Shown here piece after piece: positions 45,845-54,893 of a stretch of 64,000 nt of DNA. How positions within the stretch are numbered: the stretch's first letter is position 1; the number at the start of each line of letters is the position of its first letter. Both the position numbers and the translations under genes were made by a program. Under the pieces are notes generated by a model. That model saw only the letters and a list, made by a program, of their open reading frames with translations. It was not told the origin of the DNA and did no database searches. The stretch is from an uncultured Pelagibacteraceae bacterium (lineage in GTDB: Bacteria; Pseudomonadota; Alphaproteobacteria; Pelagibacterales; Pelagibacteraceae), in contig CACKOU010000003.1 of assembly GCA_902601895.1 (NCBI GenBank), forward strand, positions 1-64,000. The letters run 5' to 3'.

Positions 45845-45873
45845 TTGACCATGCAAAATTATAGTTATATATA
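45845..45873 (+). promoter_or_regulatory. rpsT promoter
   Basis: TTGACC (45845-45850) and TATATA (45868-45873) are spaced by 17 bp, close to the sigma70 consensus, between the mutM stop and the rpsT ATG (45883). The predicted start is about 45880, so the leader would be very short. Confidence 0.55.
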
Positions 45874-45882
45874 AACGCGACT

Positions 45883-46143
45883 ATGGCAAATACAAAATCA
45901 GCGGTTAAACGGGTAAGAAGAATAAAAAAACAAACTGAAGTAAATAGATCACGAAAAAGCAGATATAAGCTATCATTAAAAAAAATGAAATTATTAATAG
46001 AAAGCAAGAATAAAAAAGAAGCTTTAGCATTCTTACCAAAACTTAATTCTGAGCTAATGAAGGTATCAAAATCTGGTATAATAAAAAAGAAAAATGCATC
46101 GAGGAACGTATCTCGATTAACAAAAAAAATTAACTTACTATAA
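45883..46143 (+). CDS. rpsT: Ribosomal protein S20
   Basis: The 86-residue protein begins MANTKSAVKRVRRIKKQTEVNR, typical S20, with a long basic helix bundle and the C-terminal SGIIKKKNASRNVSRLTKKIN. It binds 16S rRNA helices 9 and 44. Length matches the family. No SD is apparent in the 10 bp before the ATG, consistent with the near-leaderless transcript predicted from the upstream promoter. Confidence 0.97.
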   Translation: MANTKSAVKRVRRIKKQTEVNRSRKSRYKLSLKKMKLLIESKNKKEALAFLPKLNSELMKVSKSGIIKKKNASRNVSRLTKKINLL

Positions 46144-46354
46144 CAACCTTTAGTTTATAATAATATACAACTTATAAGATTAAAATTAAAAAAGATAATT
46201 TAAAGCTCAATAAAGTAAATTTATTGTTACTATTTTTTTTAAAATTTTTCAAATACAATTTTTAATTTATACAATCCTAAATTTTATTTTTTTTTTAAAA
46301 TTTCAAATAAAATATTGCATATTTTTTTTCGATAAGATTTAACACATTATCCAT
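46144..46354 (+). other. AT-rich spacer between rpsT and dnaA
   Basis: This 211-bp gene-free segment is extremely AT-rich with many T- and A-runs. It contains one DnaA-box-like TTATCCATA (46347-46355, one mismatch to TTATCCACA) touching the dnaA start and a weaker TTATACAAT (46267-46275). A TTGCAT at 46315-46320 with TTTAAC 17 bp later could be a weak dnaA promoter. There are too few boxes to call an origin of replication. Confidence 0.5.
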
Positions 46355-47758
46355 ATGAAAAATCAATTCTCTAAAAAAAATTTAAATAATGTAATTAAAA
46401 TTGATTGGAAATTAATTCATTCAATAATGAAAGATAAATTTGGAACAGAAATTTTCGACAGTTGGTTAAAAAAAATTGATTTAGTTGATGAATTCACTGA
46501 TCATGTTTTATTATCAGTACCTACCCGTTTTATTAGAGATTGGATTACTTCAAGATATTTAGATCAAATTTTAGGTATTTTAAAAAAACAAAAAAAAGAA
46601 ATAACAAGAATAGAGTTTGTAATTGAAGATAAAATAAAACCATTAAAAGAAAATTATAATAAAGAATTACAATTAAAAGAAAAAGTTACTTACATTAAAG
46701 ATACTTTTTTACAATATAATAGAATTGATCCCAATAAAAATTTTAATAATTTCTTATTAGGTTCAAGTAATAAATTAGCTTTTGAAGCTGCAAAAAAAGT
46801 CACTGAACAGGTTGCGTATTATAATCCCTTATACTTATATTCTGGAGTTGGTATGGGCAAAACCCATCTTTTGAATGCAATTGGTTTAGAATTAAAAGAC
46901 AAAAATAAAGTTATGTTTATTTCAGCTGAGAGATTTATGTATCAATTTGTAAAATCAATTAAATCTAATGAGATGGTCAAATTTAAAGATTATTTTCGTA
47001 ATACAGATGTTTTACTAATTGATGATATACAATTTATGAATGGTAAAGAAGCAATGCAAGAAGAATTTTTTCACACTTTTAATGCACTTTTAGAAAAACA
47101 ATCTCAAATAATAGTTTCTGCAGATAGACCACCAAATAAATTGCTTAGAATACAAGAAAGAATAAAATCTAGGTTTTCTGGTGGTCTTGTTGTTGATATT
47201 CAAAATCCAGATATAAAGCTAAGATATGAAATACTAAAATCAAAATATGATGAAATAAAATATTTAAACTCAAATCAAGTCCTTTTAAAAGATGAAACTT
47301 TAAAATTTATAAGCGAAGAAATTAAAACAAGTATTAGAGAGCTGGTTGGAGCTCTAAATAGAATTGTTTCTTTTTCAAGAATTTATAATAAATCTCCAAA
47401 TATTTCTGAGACTAAAGTTATACTAAAAGATCTTCTTAATTTAACAGAGAATAAAGTAACTATCGATAATATACAAACTATCGTCTGCAAATTCTTTAAA
47501 ATAAGTAAATCAGAGATGCTATCTCCAAGAAGATCAAGATACCTCGTGAGACCGAGACAAACAGCTATTTACTTAGCTAAAATACTTACATCTAAATCTT
47601 TACCTGAGATAGGTCGAGCATTTGCTAATAGAGATCATACGACAGTTATTCACTCTGTTAAAACAATCGAAAGAATTCGTAAAACTGATAATGAACTCAA
47701 TATAAATATAGATAATCTGAAGAATAAAGTTCTCTATAATCCAAAAGATGAAATTTAA
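46355..47758 (+). CDS. dnaA: Chromosomal replication initiator DnaA
   Basis: The 467-residue AAA+ protein has domain I (about 12-85), domain III with Walker A in SGVGMGKTHLLNAIG (about 164-178) and Walker B in LLIDDIQFM, and the domain IV DNA-binding signature NRDHTTVIHSVKTIE (about 429-443). It opens the replication origin. No SD is visible before the ATG. A DnaA-box-like sequence touches the start codon and might mediate autoregulation. The end overlaps dnaN by 11 bp. Confidence 0.98.
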   Translation: MKNQFSKKNLNNVIKIDWKLIHSIMKDKFGTEIFDSWLKKIDLVDEFTDHVLLSVPTRFIRDWITSRYLDQILGILKKQKKEITRIEFVIEDKIKPLKENYNKELQLKEKVTYIKDTFLQYNRIDPNKNFNNFLLGSSNKLAFEAAKKVTEQVAYYNPLYLYSGVGMGKTHLLNAIGLELKDKNKVMFISAERFMYQFVKSIKSNEMVKFKDYFRNTDVLLIDDIQFMNGKEAMQEEFFHTFNALLEKQSQIIVSADRPPNKLLRIQERIKSRFSGGLVVDIQNPDIKLRYEILKSKYDEIKYLNSNQVLLKDETLKFISEEIKTSIRELVGALNRIVSFSRIYNKSPNISETKVILKDLLNLTENKVTIDNIQTIVCKFFKISKSEMLSPRRSRYLVRPRQTAIYLAKILTSKSLPEIGRAFANRDHTTVIHSVKTIERIRKTDNELNINIDNLKNKVLYNPKDEI

Positions 47759-48860
47759 TGTCAATCAACAAGATCTACAAAAATCTCTAAGTTATTGCCA
47801 AGGGGTTATAGAAAAGAGAAGTACACTCCCAATTTTATCAAATATTCTTTTAGATGCTTCCAATTCTAAATTAACTATAACTGCAACTGACTTGGATATA
47901 ATCTTCATAAATGAAATACCTAATGTTGAAATTTTAGAAGAAGGTAAAACTACTACCTCTTCTTCAGTTATATATGATATTATAAGGAAAATTCCACCTG
48001 GAAACAAAATTAATCTTTCAACTTCTGAAAATAACAAACTTAAAATTAAATCTGAAAAATCTATATATAATTTAAATTGCATAGATCCATCAGAATTTCC
48101 ATTATTAGATGAAAATTTTAATGATAATGAATTTTCATTAAATTCTAAGGAATTTTTAAAATTACTTAATAAATGTAAGTTTTCTATTTCTAATGATGAA
48201 ACAAGGCATTATCTGACAGGGATCTTCCTTCATCAAGTAATAAGTGATGATAAATCATATTTAACTGCAGCCGCAACCGATAGTCACAGAATGTCAATTT
48301 CAAAAATTAAATTAGAAAACAAAATTAACTTTGAGCCCATCATTTTGCCTAAAAAAACAATCTATCAATTATGCTCATTACTAGAGGATCAGGACTCAAA
48401 AATTAAATTTTCAAATATCAAAACAAAAATTAAAATAACATTTGAAAATAGTACAGTAATATCAAAACTAATTGATGGTAAATTCCCTAATTATATTCAA
48501 GTACTCCCAAAAGATAATCAAAAAAAACTTGAAATAGATTTAAAACCTTTCTTAAATTCCGTTGATAGAGTTGCTTCTGTTTCATTAGATAAAAAAGATA
48601 GTGTAAAATTTAAACTAACAAAAGGAAATCTCAATCTATCTGTAAACAATTCAAATAGTGGAGATGGTAATGAAGATTTATCTGTTGATTTTGATCATGA
48701 CCTTGAAATTAGTTTTAACTCAAGATATTTAATTGACGTGGCATCTCAAATGGAAGGTCAAAAGATTGATATTTATTTAAAAGATATATCCTCTCCAGCT
48801 TTGATAAGAGATCCTTCCGACTTTAATAGTTTATTTATAATTATGCCAATGAAAGGTTAG
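47748..48860 (+). CDS. dnaN: DNA polymerase III beta subunit (sliding clamp)
   Basis: The 370-residue protein has three repeated clamp domains, starting MKFNVNQQDLQKSLSYCQGVIEKRSTLPIL and ending LFIIMPMKG, the typical clamp C-terminus. It tethers polymerase to DNA. It overlaps dnaA by 11 bp. recF, the usual next gene, is absent here; instead the convergent plsC overlaps the dnaN stop by 4 bp. Confidence 0.98.
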   Translation: MKFNVNQQDLQKSLSYCQGVIEKRSTLPILSNILLDASNSKLTITATDLDIIFINEIPNVEILEEGKTTTSSSVIYDIIRKIPPGNKINLSTSENNKLKIKSEKSIYNLNCIDPSEFPLLDENFNDNEFSLNSKEFLKLLNKCKFSISNDETRHYLTGIFLHQVISDDKSYLTAAATDSHRMSISKIKLENKINFEPIILPKKTIYQLCSLLEDQDSKIKFSNIKTKIKITFENSTVISKLIDGKFPNYIQVLPKDNQKKLEIDLKPFLNSVDRVASVSLDKKDSVKFKLTKGNLNLSVNNSNSGDGNEDLSVDFDHDLEISFNSRYLIDVASQMEGQKIDIYLKDISSPALIRDPSDFNSLFIIMPMKG

Positions 48861-49552
48861 TTGATACCTAGTTCTGAATAAATTTTATTCTCTAATAATC
48901 TAACAAATTCTTTCTCTTCTAAACCAGGATCTATTGGGTCTAGAATAGAAACAGTTATAGTCTTATTAGCTTTTATCGTTCCATTTTTTGGCCAAACTTT
49001 TCCAGAGTCGATTGCTACCGGCTGACATTGCATATTTAATTCCTTATAAATTCTTCCAACACCCTTTTTAAATGGGACTCTATCTTCTGGTAAAACTCGT
49101 GTTGCTTGAGGGAAAATTATTAATGGACTTCCTGTTTCTTGTATTTTTTTTTTTACTTTTTCAATAAAGTTAAGATTTTCTTTTGTTATTTTATTTCTAT
49201 TAATAGAAATAGAACCTGTTTTTCTTAAATACCAACCAAAAATAGGAATATTTAATAGTTCCTTTTTCAGGATAAAAATAGGTGAATTGAAAATTGTTTG
49301 TAAATAAAAAGTTTCAAACATAGATTGGTGAGAACAGGCAATAAAAAAACTTTTATTGCTAATCATATTTTCTTTACCTATGACTATTATTTTAGTTGAA
49401 TAAATGAATCTTAAACAAATAGATGACCAATACCCAAAAAGTTTGCCTCCAAACAGAACTATTTTTTTTGGCAATACTAGTGATGGGATAAACAAAAGAC
49501 ATATGAATATTAGTCCTGAAAAAAATATACTTTTAAATAAGATATTTCTCAT
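48857..49552 (-). CDS. plsC: 1-acyl-sn-glycerol-3-phosphate acyltransferase
   Basis: The 231-residue protein has an N-terminal membrane helix (about 5-28) and the acyltransferase HX4(D/E) motif as HQSMFE (about 75-80), followed by SISINRN and FPQATRV, equivalent to the EGTRS block. It makes phosphatidic acid from lysophosphatidic acid. The Glu in place of Asp is common in alphaproteobacterial members. It lies 12 bp after lysA on the same strand. Confidence 0.9.
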   Translation of the reverse strand: MRNILFKSIFFSGLIFICLLFIPSLVLPKKIVLFGGKLFGYWSSICLRFIYSTKIIVIGKENMISNKSFFIACSHQSMFETFYLQTIFNSPIFILKKELLNIPIFGWYLRKTGSISINRNKITKENLNFIEKVKKKIQETGSPLIIFPQATRVLPEDRVPFKKGVGRIYKELNMQCQPVAIDSGKVWPKNGTIKANKTITVSILDPIDPGLEEKEFVRLLENKIYSELGIN

Positions 49553-49564
49553 TATAGATCTAAG

Positions 49565-50779
49565 TTAGATTATATCTGATATTTTTTGCCTTTTTCTAAT
49601 AATCTTAACTTTATTTCCATTAATTAAAATTTCTTCTGGCCTTACTCTTAGATTATAATTAGAAGATAAAGAATAACCATACGCACCTGTATCGCAAATA
49701 ATCATTATATCATTCTCTTTTATACTCTGAAAATTTTTTTCTGTTAAAAATTTATCAGTTGTTTCACAGACAGGACCAACAAATTCTAAAGTTTTTTTTG
49801 ATCGTGAATTATTTCTTTGGTAAGGTATTATTCTATGTTTTGCATTGTATAAAGCTGGTCTTATCAAGTCGTTCATTGCCGCATCTAATATAACAAATGT
49901 TTTTGTTTTATTATGTTTTAAATAAATTACTTTTGTTACAAGAATACCTGCGTTTCCAATAATAGATCTGCCTGGCTCAAAAATTATTTTACAATTATAT
50001 TTTTTTTTGAATTTAATTATTGATTTCTTGTATTTTAAATAATTTAGTTTTTTACCTTTATTTTCATAATTAATTCCCATTCCACCACCTAAATCAATAG
50101 TCTCAAATTTGTAATTAAGATTTTCCAAAATTTCATCGAGCACATTTAACATTTTATCGTAGGGTTTATAGTTCAAAATTTGACTTCCAATGTGAACACT
50201 TAAACATTTAATTTTAATAAATTTAGAATTTTTCATTAAATTAATAATTTTTATGAAGGTCTTTTTGTCTACACCAAACTTATTCTCACTTTTCCCCGTA
50301 GAAATTTGTTTTAATGTTTGAGCATCAGTATCAGGATTCAATCTCAAACCTATATTAACTACTTTATTTAATTTTCTTGCCACTTTCTCAATTGTTAGAA
50401 CCTCACTTAAAGATTCTGAATTGATTAATAATATTTCTTGTTTTATAGCATACTCAATTTCAGCTCTTGTTTTTCCAACTCCAGAGAAAACAATTTTTTT
50501 TTTGTTGATTCCTGCTTTAAGTGATGCAAACAACTCACCTTTTGAGACAACATCTGCACCAAGACCTAGTTTTTTTATTTCTTTCAATAATAAAATATTA
50601 GAATTAGATTTTACAGAGAAACAAATTAATGGCGATATCTGTTTAAAAATATTTTTAAAATTTTCTATATTTTTCTTTAAATTTTTATATGAGTAACAAT
50701 ATAAAGGTGTGCTAAACTTCTTTACTAAATTTTTTATATTTTTTTGTTCAATAAAAAAATTATTATTTATATATTTCAT
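49565..50779 (-). CDS. lysA: Diaminopimelate decarboxylase
   Basis: The 404-residue PLP enzyme has the Schiff-base Lys in ICFSVKSNSN (about 58), GLGADVVSKGEL, the HIGSQ segment, and the FVGPVCETTDKF block with the active-site Cys. It makes lysine from meso-diaminopimelate, the last step of the pathway that includes the dapB product. It overlaps the small lipoprotein gene upstream by 17 bp. The argH-lipoprotein-lysA order is common in alphaproteobacteria. Confidence 0.97.
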   Translation of the reverse strand: MKYINNNFFIEQKNIKNLVKKFSTPLYCYSYKNLKKNIENFKNIFKQISPLICFSVKSNSNILLLKEIKKLGLGADVVSKGELFASLKAGINKKKIVFSGVGKTRAEIEYAIKQEILLINSESLSEVLTIEKVARKLNKVVNIGLRLNPDTDAQTLKQISTGKSENKFGVDKKTFIKIINLMKNSKFIKIKCLSVHIGSQILNYKPYDKMLNVLDEILENLNYKFETIDLGGGMGINYENKGKKLNYLKYKKSIIKFKKKYNCKIIFEPGRSIIGNAGILVTKVIYLKHNKTKTFVILDAAMNDLIRPALYNAKHRIIPYQRNNSRSKKTLEFVGPVCETTDKFLTEKNFQSIKENDIMIICDTGAYGYSLSSNYNLRVRPEEILINGNKVKIIRKRQKISDII

Positions 50780-50891
50780 AATAATCTTTGAACTTTTTAT
50801 TTAAGTTTGCTTGATATTCTGGATCACCCTTTCTTCCACAAGCCGCCAAAAAATATAAACAAAGTATAGTAATTAAAATTTTTTTAAACAT
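50763..50891 (-). CDS. LptM-like small lipoprotein, 42 residues
   Basis: A 42-codon ORF between argH and lysA encodes a signal peptide with lipobox LAAC at residues 15-18, followed by GRKGDPEY, resembling the start of mature LptM/YifL (CGLKGPLY). LptM assists assembly of the LPS translocon LptD/E. The argH-LptM-like-lysA arrangement is widespread in proteobacteria. It overlaps argH by 8 bp and lysA by 17 bp, so all three are likely translated from one mRNA. Confidence 0.82.
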   Translation of the reverse strand: MFKKILITILCLYFLAACGRKGDPEYQANLNKKFKDYYEIYK

Positions 50892-52278
50892 TTTTTAATT
50901 TTTCTTTCTTTATCATCTTCTTTACATTTTCAAAAGAGGTTCCACCATACGATTTTTTTGAATTAATTGAGTTTTCCAAGTCTAATATTTCATAAACTCC
51001 TGAATTTAAATTTGGTTCTATTTGGTTCAATTCTTTTAAATCTAATTCATGAAGTCTTTTGCTCTTTTTTTCTGCTAAATTAATAATTTTTGCTGTCTGC
51101 AGGTAAGCTTTTCTAAAAGGATATCCAAGCTCTTTAACCATGTAATCAGTTAAATCTGTAGCTGTAATAAAACCTTTTTCTGCTAGTGATAACATTTTTT
51201 TTTTATTAACAATTAAATTTTTTACTACATCATTTAATAATGACAGTGATATTTTTAATTGGTCACTTGATTTAAAAACTATTTCTTTATCATCTTGTAA
51301 ATCTTTGAAATAAGATATTGGTAATCCTTTCAAAATTGAAATCATAGAATTAATATTCCCAATAAAAGTTCCAGTTTTACCTCTCAAATATTCTAGAGGA
51401 TCGGGATTCTTTTTTTGAGGCATTATCGAAGAACCAGTTACTAATTTATCATTAAGACTTATCAGATTAAAAGCATCAGAATTCCAAATTATAAGTTCTT
51501 CAGCTATTCTTGAAATATGTATTGAGCATGCAAGAGATGAATATAAAAAATCTAAAACAAAATCTCTATCAGATACAGTATCTATAGAGTTATTTGTAGG
51601 CTTTTTAAATTTGAGTTTCTTTGTAGTGTAATTCCTATCAATTTTAAAAGATGTGCCAGACAAAGCCCCGACACCTAATGGATTTTCATCTAAAAACTCC
51701 AAGTTATTTTCAAATTTTTTTTTATCTCTCTTAAACATCTCAACATATGCTAATAGATAATGTGCTAAAGATATTGGTTGAGCATTCTTTAAATGCGTGA
51801 AACCTGGAATAATTGTTTTAATATTTTTTTGAGCAAGATTAAGAATATTAGAATTTGTGTTATCTAGTAAAATGATAATTTTTTTTGTCGCCTCTTTTAA
51901 CCATAATTTTAAATCGGTTATTACTTGGTCATTCCTTGATCTAGCTGTATGGACATACCCAGCATCATCTCCAATTAATTCAAATAATCTATTTTCAATA
52001 TTCATATGAATATCTTCTAATTCATAATTAAAAATGAATTTTTTCTTGATAATTTCATTTTTTATTCTTTTCAACCCCCAGATGATTTTATTCTTAACTT
52101 TAAAATCTATAATTTTTTGTTTGTGAAGCATTTCTACGTGGGCAATTGACGCCATTATATCTTCTTTAAATAATCTCTTATCTATTGATAGAGACCCGCC
52201 CACTTTTTTAAATAAAGTTGATACATTTTTTTTAGTTCTTGTGCTCCAAATTGGTTTATTGTTTTTATTTTTTCTCAT
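50884..52278 (-). CDS. argH: Argininosuccinate lyase
   Basis: The 464-residue enzyme has the fumarase/lyase superfamily signature GSSIMPQKKNPDPLE (about 284-298), the HTARSRNDQ segment and HLKNAQPISLAHYLL. It cleaves argininosuccinate to arginine and fumarate. Length is normal. It is first in the argH-lptM-lysA-plsC run and divergent from the TlpA-type gene across a 20-bp gap. Confidence 0.98.
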   Translation of the reverse strand: MRKNKNNKPIWSTRTKKNVSTLFKKVGGSLSIDKRLFKEDIMASIAHVEMLHKQKIIDFKVKNKIIWGLKRIKNEIIKKKFIFNYELEDIHMNIENRLFELIGDDAGYVHTARSRNDQVITDLKLWLKEATKKIIILLDNTNSNILNLAQKNIKTIIPGFTHLKNAQPISLAHYLLAYVEMFKRDKKKFENNLEFLDENPLGVGALSGTSFKIDRNYTTKKLKFKKPTNNSIDTVSDRDFVLDFLYSSLACSIHISRIAEELIIWNSDAFNLISLNDKLVTGSSIMPQKKNPDPLEYLRGKTGTFIGNINSMISILKGLPISYFKDLQDDKEIVFKSSDQLKISLSLLNDVVKNLIVNKKKMLSLAEKGFITATDLTDYMVKELGYPFRKAYLQTAKIINLAEKKSKRLHELDLKELNQIEPNLNSGVYEILDLENSINSKKSYGGTSFENVKKMIKKEKLKNV

Positions 52279-52298
52279 GTTAATAAATTATTACTTTT

Positions 52299-52829
52299 AT
52301 GAGATTTATATATTTATCTTTTAAAATAATATTTATTTACTTATTATCACTTAGTTCTTCATATTCAATAGAAGCACCCAATATAAAAAATCTAATAATT
52401 TATGAAGAAAAACAGGAAATTAAGTTATTTGAGTTTTTTAATGAGTTTGAAAACAAAGTTAATATTCAAGAATTTAAATCTGAATTAATAATAGTAAATT
52501 TTTGGGCCACATGGTGTGCCCCTTGCAGAGAGGAAATGCCATCTTTAAATAACCTTCAATTAAATAATAATGAAAATAAAATTAAGATTATACCAATAAA
52601 TATTGGAGGTGAAAATTTGCGTATTTCAAAAAAATTTTTCAATGAATTAAATATAGATAATTTAAAAGTTTATGTTGGTAATGGTGCAGAAATTGCTAAA
52701 AATTTAAAACTTAGAGGGCTACCCACAACTATATTTATAGACAGAGATGGATATGAGTTTGCAAGAATAGTTGGATCAATAGATTTTAATAACGATGAAT
52801 TCTTAAAATGGTTAAAGAAATTAAATTAA
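52299..52829 (+). CDS. TlpA/ResA-type membrane-anchored thioredoxin
   Basis: The 176-residue protein has an N-terminal signal/anchor (about 5-22), then a thioredoxin fold with the active site WATWCAPCREEMPSL (Cys-Ala-Pro-Cys, about 71-74) and the cis-Pro loop LRGLPTTIFID. The family reduces periplasmic disulfides, for instance in cytochrome maturation. The genome's disulfide-forming DsbB is at 54877. It overlaps the HIG1 gene by 4 bp, tail to tail. Confidence 0.92.
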   Translation: MRFIYLSFKIIFIYLLSLSSSYSIEAPNIKNLIIYEEKQEIKLFEFFNEFENKVNIQEFKSELIIVNFWATWCAPCREEMPSLNNLQLNNNENKIKIIPINIGGENLRISKKFFNELNIDNLKVYVGNGAEIAKNLKLRGLPTTIFIDRDGYEFARIVGSIDFNNDEFLKWLKKLN

Positions 52830-53026
52830 TTTTTGTAAAAGTAAGCTAAAGCAACCAATACTATTATAGCAATAAATTGAAGCAAAACTCTTAATTGCAT
52901 CAGTTTATTCGAATTTTTTTTATCTCCATCTCCTTTAAAAAGAGTCCTAATACCCAGGATTAATACAACGGCTACTGCTGCAAGTAAGACAATTGCTGTT
53001 ATTTTGACAAATATTTCAGAAATCAT
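52826..53026 (-). CDS. HIG1-domain twin-transmembrane protein
   Basis: The 66-residue protein has two hydrophobic helices (about 8-27 and 44-63) joined by LFKGDGDKKNSNKLMQLRVLLQF, matching the HIG_1_N domain (twin-membrane protein) common in alphaproteobacteria. Eukaryotic relatives act in respiratory-chain supercomplexes; the bacterial role is less certain. It is a single-gene unit on minus, convergent with the thioredoxin and 49 bp from the divergent esterase. Confidence 0.85.
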   Translation of the reverse strand: MISEIFVKITAIVLLAAVAVVLILGIRTLFKGDGDKKNSNKLMQLRVLLQFIAIIVLVALAYFYKN

Positions 53027-53075
53027 TTTTTGATTTTAGTTTGTTTTTGAAATAAAAAAACATAAATAGTTATCT

Positions 53076-53732
53076 ATGACATTTTGCCTTGAAACAACAA
53101 TTGTAAAGCCTGAAAATGAAACTGAAATCAAAAATGCAGTAATTTTATTACATGGATATGGAGGTGACGGTAAAGATATAAGCATGCTAACCTTAAATTG
53201 GAGAAGGTTCTTAACTAATACAATATTTCTATGTCCAAATGGACATGAGAAATGTAAAATTAATCCAACTGGTTATCAATGGTTTGACTTGGAGACGAAT
53301 GATAAAAACTTTATTTTAAATGAAGTAAGAAAAGCTGAAATTAAATTAGCAAAATATATTGAAGAAGTTAAAAAACAATACAATTTAAAAAACTCAAAAA
53401 TTTGCTTGTCTGGATTTAGTCAGGGTTGCATGATGTCAATAAATCTAGGTTTAATATCTGAAGAACCATTTAACAGCATTGTGGGTTTTTCAGGAAAAAT
53501 TATTGATAAAGATGATCTTAAATCAAGAATATTTTCAAAACCAAAAACTTTATTAATTCATGGTGATAGAGATGAAATTGTTCCACCGTATAACTTATTA
53601 GAGGCAAAAGATTTTTTTTCAAGAAACAATATAAAAATAGAAACTTTAATGATCAAAAACTGCGACCATCATATACCAGTTGAAGCTTCTAGTAATGCAT
53701 TAAAGTTTATTAAAACGAATTTTAATATTTAA
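53076..53732 (+). CDS. Alpha/beta-hydrolase, phospholipase/carboxylesterase family
   Basis: The 218-residue protein has LLHGYGGDGKDI (oxyanion-hole region), the nucleophile in GFSQGCMM (Ser about 140), the acid in HGDRDEIVP and the catalytic His in NCDHHIPVEA. This is the phospholipase/carboxylesterase family (PF02230). There is no signal peptide, so it is cytosolic. Possible substrates are short acyl esters or lysophospholipids; none can be assigned. Confidence 0.9.
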   Translation: MTFCLETTIVKPENETEIKNAVILLHGYGGDGKDISMLTLNWRRFLTNTIFLCPNGHEKCKINPTGYQWFDLETNDKNFILNEVRKAEIKLAKYIEEVKKQYNLKNSKICLSGFSQGCMMSINLGLISEEPFNSIVGFSGKIIDKDDLKSRIFSKPKTLLIHGDRDEIVPPYNLLEAKDFFSRNNIKIETLMIKNCDHHIPVEASSNALKFIKTNFNI

Positions 53733-53747
53733 AAAATATTTAACTTT

Positions 53748-53777
53748 TTGTTATATTGATTAATAAAAATATATAAT
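53748..53777 (+). promoter_or_regulatory. Possible promoter before the HNH gene
   Basis: TTGTTA (53748-53753) and TATAAT (53772-53777) are spaced by 18 bp. The predicted start lies about 7 bp before the ATG at 53791, so the leader would be minimal. AT-rich context reduces certainty. Confidence 0.35.
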
Positions 53778-53790
53778 ATAATAATTTATT

Positions 53791-54363
53791 ATGACTTTAA
53801 TGATAAATGAAAACCTATCTTTAGAAAAATGTCCTGCATTAGTTCTTAACGCAGATTATAGACCTTTAAGTTATTACCCACTTTCTTTGTGGTCTTGGCA
53901 AGATTCGATTAAATCAGTGTTTTTAGATAGAGTTTCAATTGTTAGTCATTACGATAGAGTAATTAGAAGCCCTTCATTTTCCATGCAATTGCCAAGCGTA
54001 ATAGCTTTAAAATCTTTTATTAAGCCTCGTTCAAATCCAAATTTTACAAGATTTAATGTTTTTTTGAGAGATAAATTTAGTTGTCAGTATTGTGGAAGTA
54101 AAAATGAATTGACTTTTGATCACCTTCTCCCAAGATCAAAAGGAGGGAAAACTGATTGGGAGAATGTCGTAACTGCATGCTCTGCATGTAATGTTAAAAA
54201 GGGTGGTAGATTATTAAAAAACTCAGGAATGAAATTAAACCAGTGGCCATTTCAGCCAACCACCGATGACTTACACCGAAATGGAAAAAATTTCCCCCCA
54301 AATTTTTTGCATAGTAGTTGGATGGATTATTTATATTGGGACGTTGAATTAGATCCTAGCTAA
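53791..54363 (+). CDS. HNH endonuclease-domain protein
   Basis: The 190-residue protein has a C-terminal HNH domain with two zinc CxxC pairs (CQYC and CSAC) around the HNH core TFDHLLPRSKGGKTDWENVV (DH and N). The N-terminal 90 residues (starting LEKCPALVLNADYRPLSY) match the conserved alphaproteobacterial HNH protein usually encoded near coq7 and dsbB. Its DNA target is unknown; no restriction or methylase partner is nearby. It overlaps coq7 by 4 bp, tail to tail. Confidence 0.92.
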   Translation: MTLMINENLSLEKCPALVLNADYRPLSYYPLSLWSWQDSIKSVFLDRVSIVSHYDRVIRSPSFSMQLPSVIALKSFIKPRSNPNFTRFNVFLRDKFSCQYCGSKNELTFDHLLPRSKGGKTDWENVVTACSACNVKKGGRLLKNSGMKLNQWPFQPTTDDLHRNGKNFPPNFLHSSWMDYLYWDVELDPS

Positions 54364-54893
54364 ATTTTTTCAGATATATTTATTGCGATTTTGGAACCAG
54401 TTTTAATTATTTTATCCATGATTGAATAAATTCCTCTCTTAGTTGCTCCTTGTTCATAAGCAATATCTTTGTGCTCTAATTCATCAGCTCTAAATTTTTT
54501 TATCTTTTCTTTAAGTTTTTTTTCATCGTCTTGAATTTTATTAATTTGATTTTGATAGTGTTCATCTATTACTTCCTCGACTGATGCAGTACATAACATT
54601 GCAGCTTTTTTCCCTAAAATTGTTGATCCAAAACCTAATCCAATACCTAAAATGTCCCAAAGAGGTAAAAATTTAGTAGGCTTTATATTTCTTTTTTTAA
54701 TTTCACTCTCAAAGAAATCACTATGTTCTTGCTCATGTTCTTTCATATCCTCAATTGTTTTAAGTAATTCTGGATCTTTTTTAAAAGTTTTAAGAGCAAG
54801 TAGTTGTCCTTCGTATATTTTTATTGCACCTCTTTCTCCTGCATGATCAACCCTTATAAATTCTTCTAGCATTTTTTTATTTGTTTTTTTCAT
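54360..54893 (-). CDS. coq7: Ubiquinone biosynthesis hydroxylase Coq7
   Basis: The 177-residue di-iron protein has the ligands expected of the Coq7 ferritin-like fold: the Glu in HAGERGA, ExxH in EHEQEHSDF, Glu in VEEVIDEHYQ, and ExxH in DELEHKD. It hydroxylates demethoxyubiquinone at C6 using oxygen. It lies downstream of dsbB with a 17-bp overlap. With ubiE and ubiB this gives three ubiquinone genes in the window. Confidence 0.96.
   Translation of the reverse strand: MKKTNKKMLEEFIRVDHAGERGAIKIYEGQLLALKTFKKDPELLKTIEDMKEHEQEHSDFFESEIKKRNIKPTKFLPLWDILGIGLGFGSTILGKKAAMLCTASVEEVIDEHYQNQINKIQDDEKKLKEKIKKFRADELEHKDIAYEQGATKRGIYSIMDKIIKTGSKIAINISEKI

Noticed and set aside
46144-46354. Replication origin between rpsT and dnaA
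   Set aside because: Only one good and one weak DnaA-box-like sequence are present, with no clustered repeats; many alphaproteobacterial origins lie elsewhere. Not supported without skew data.
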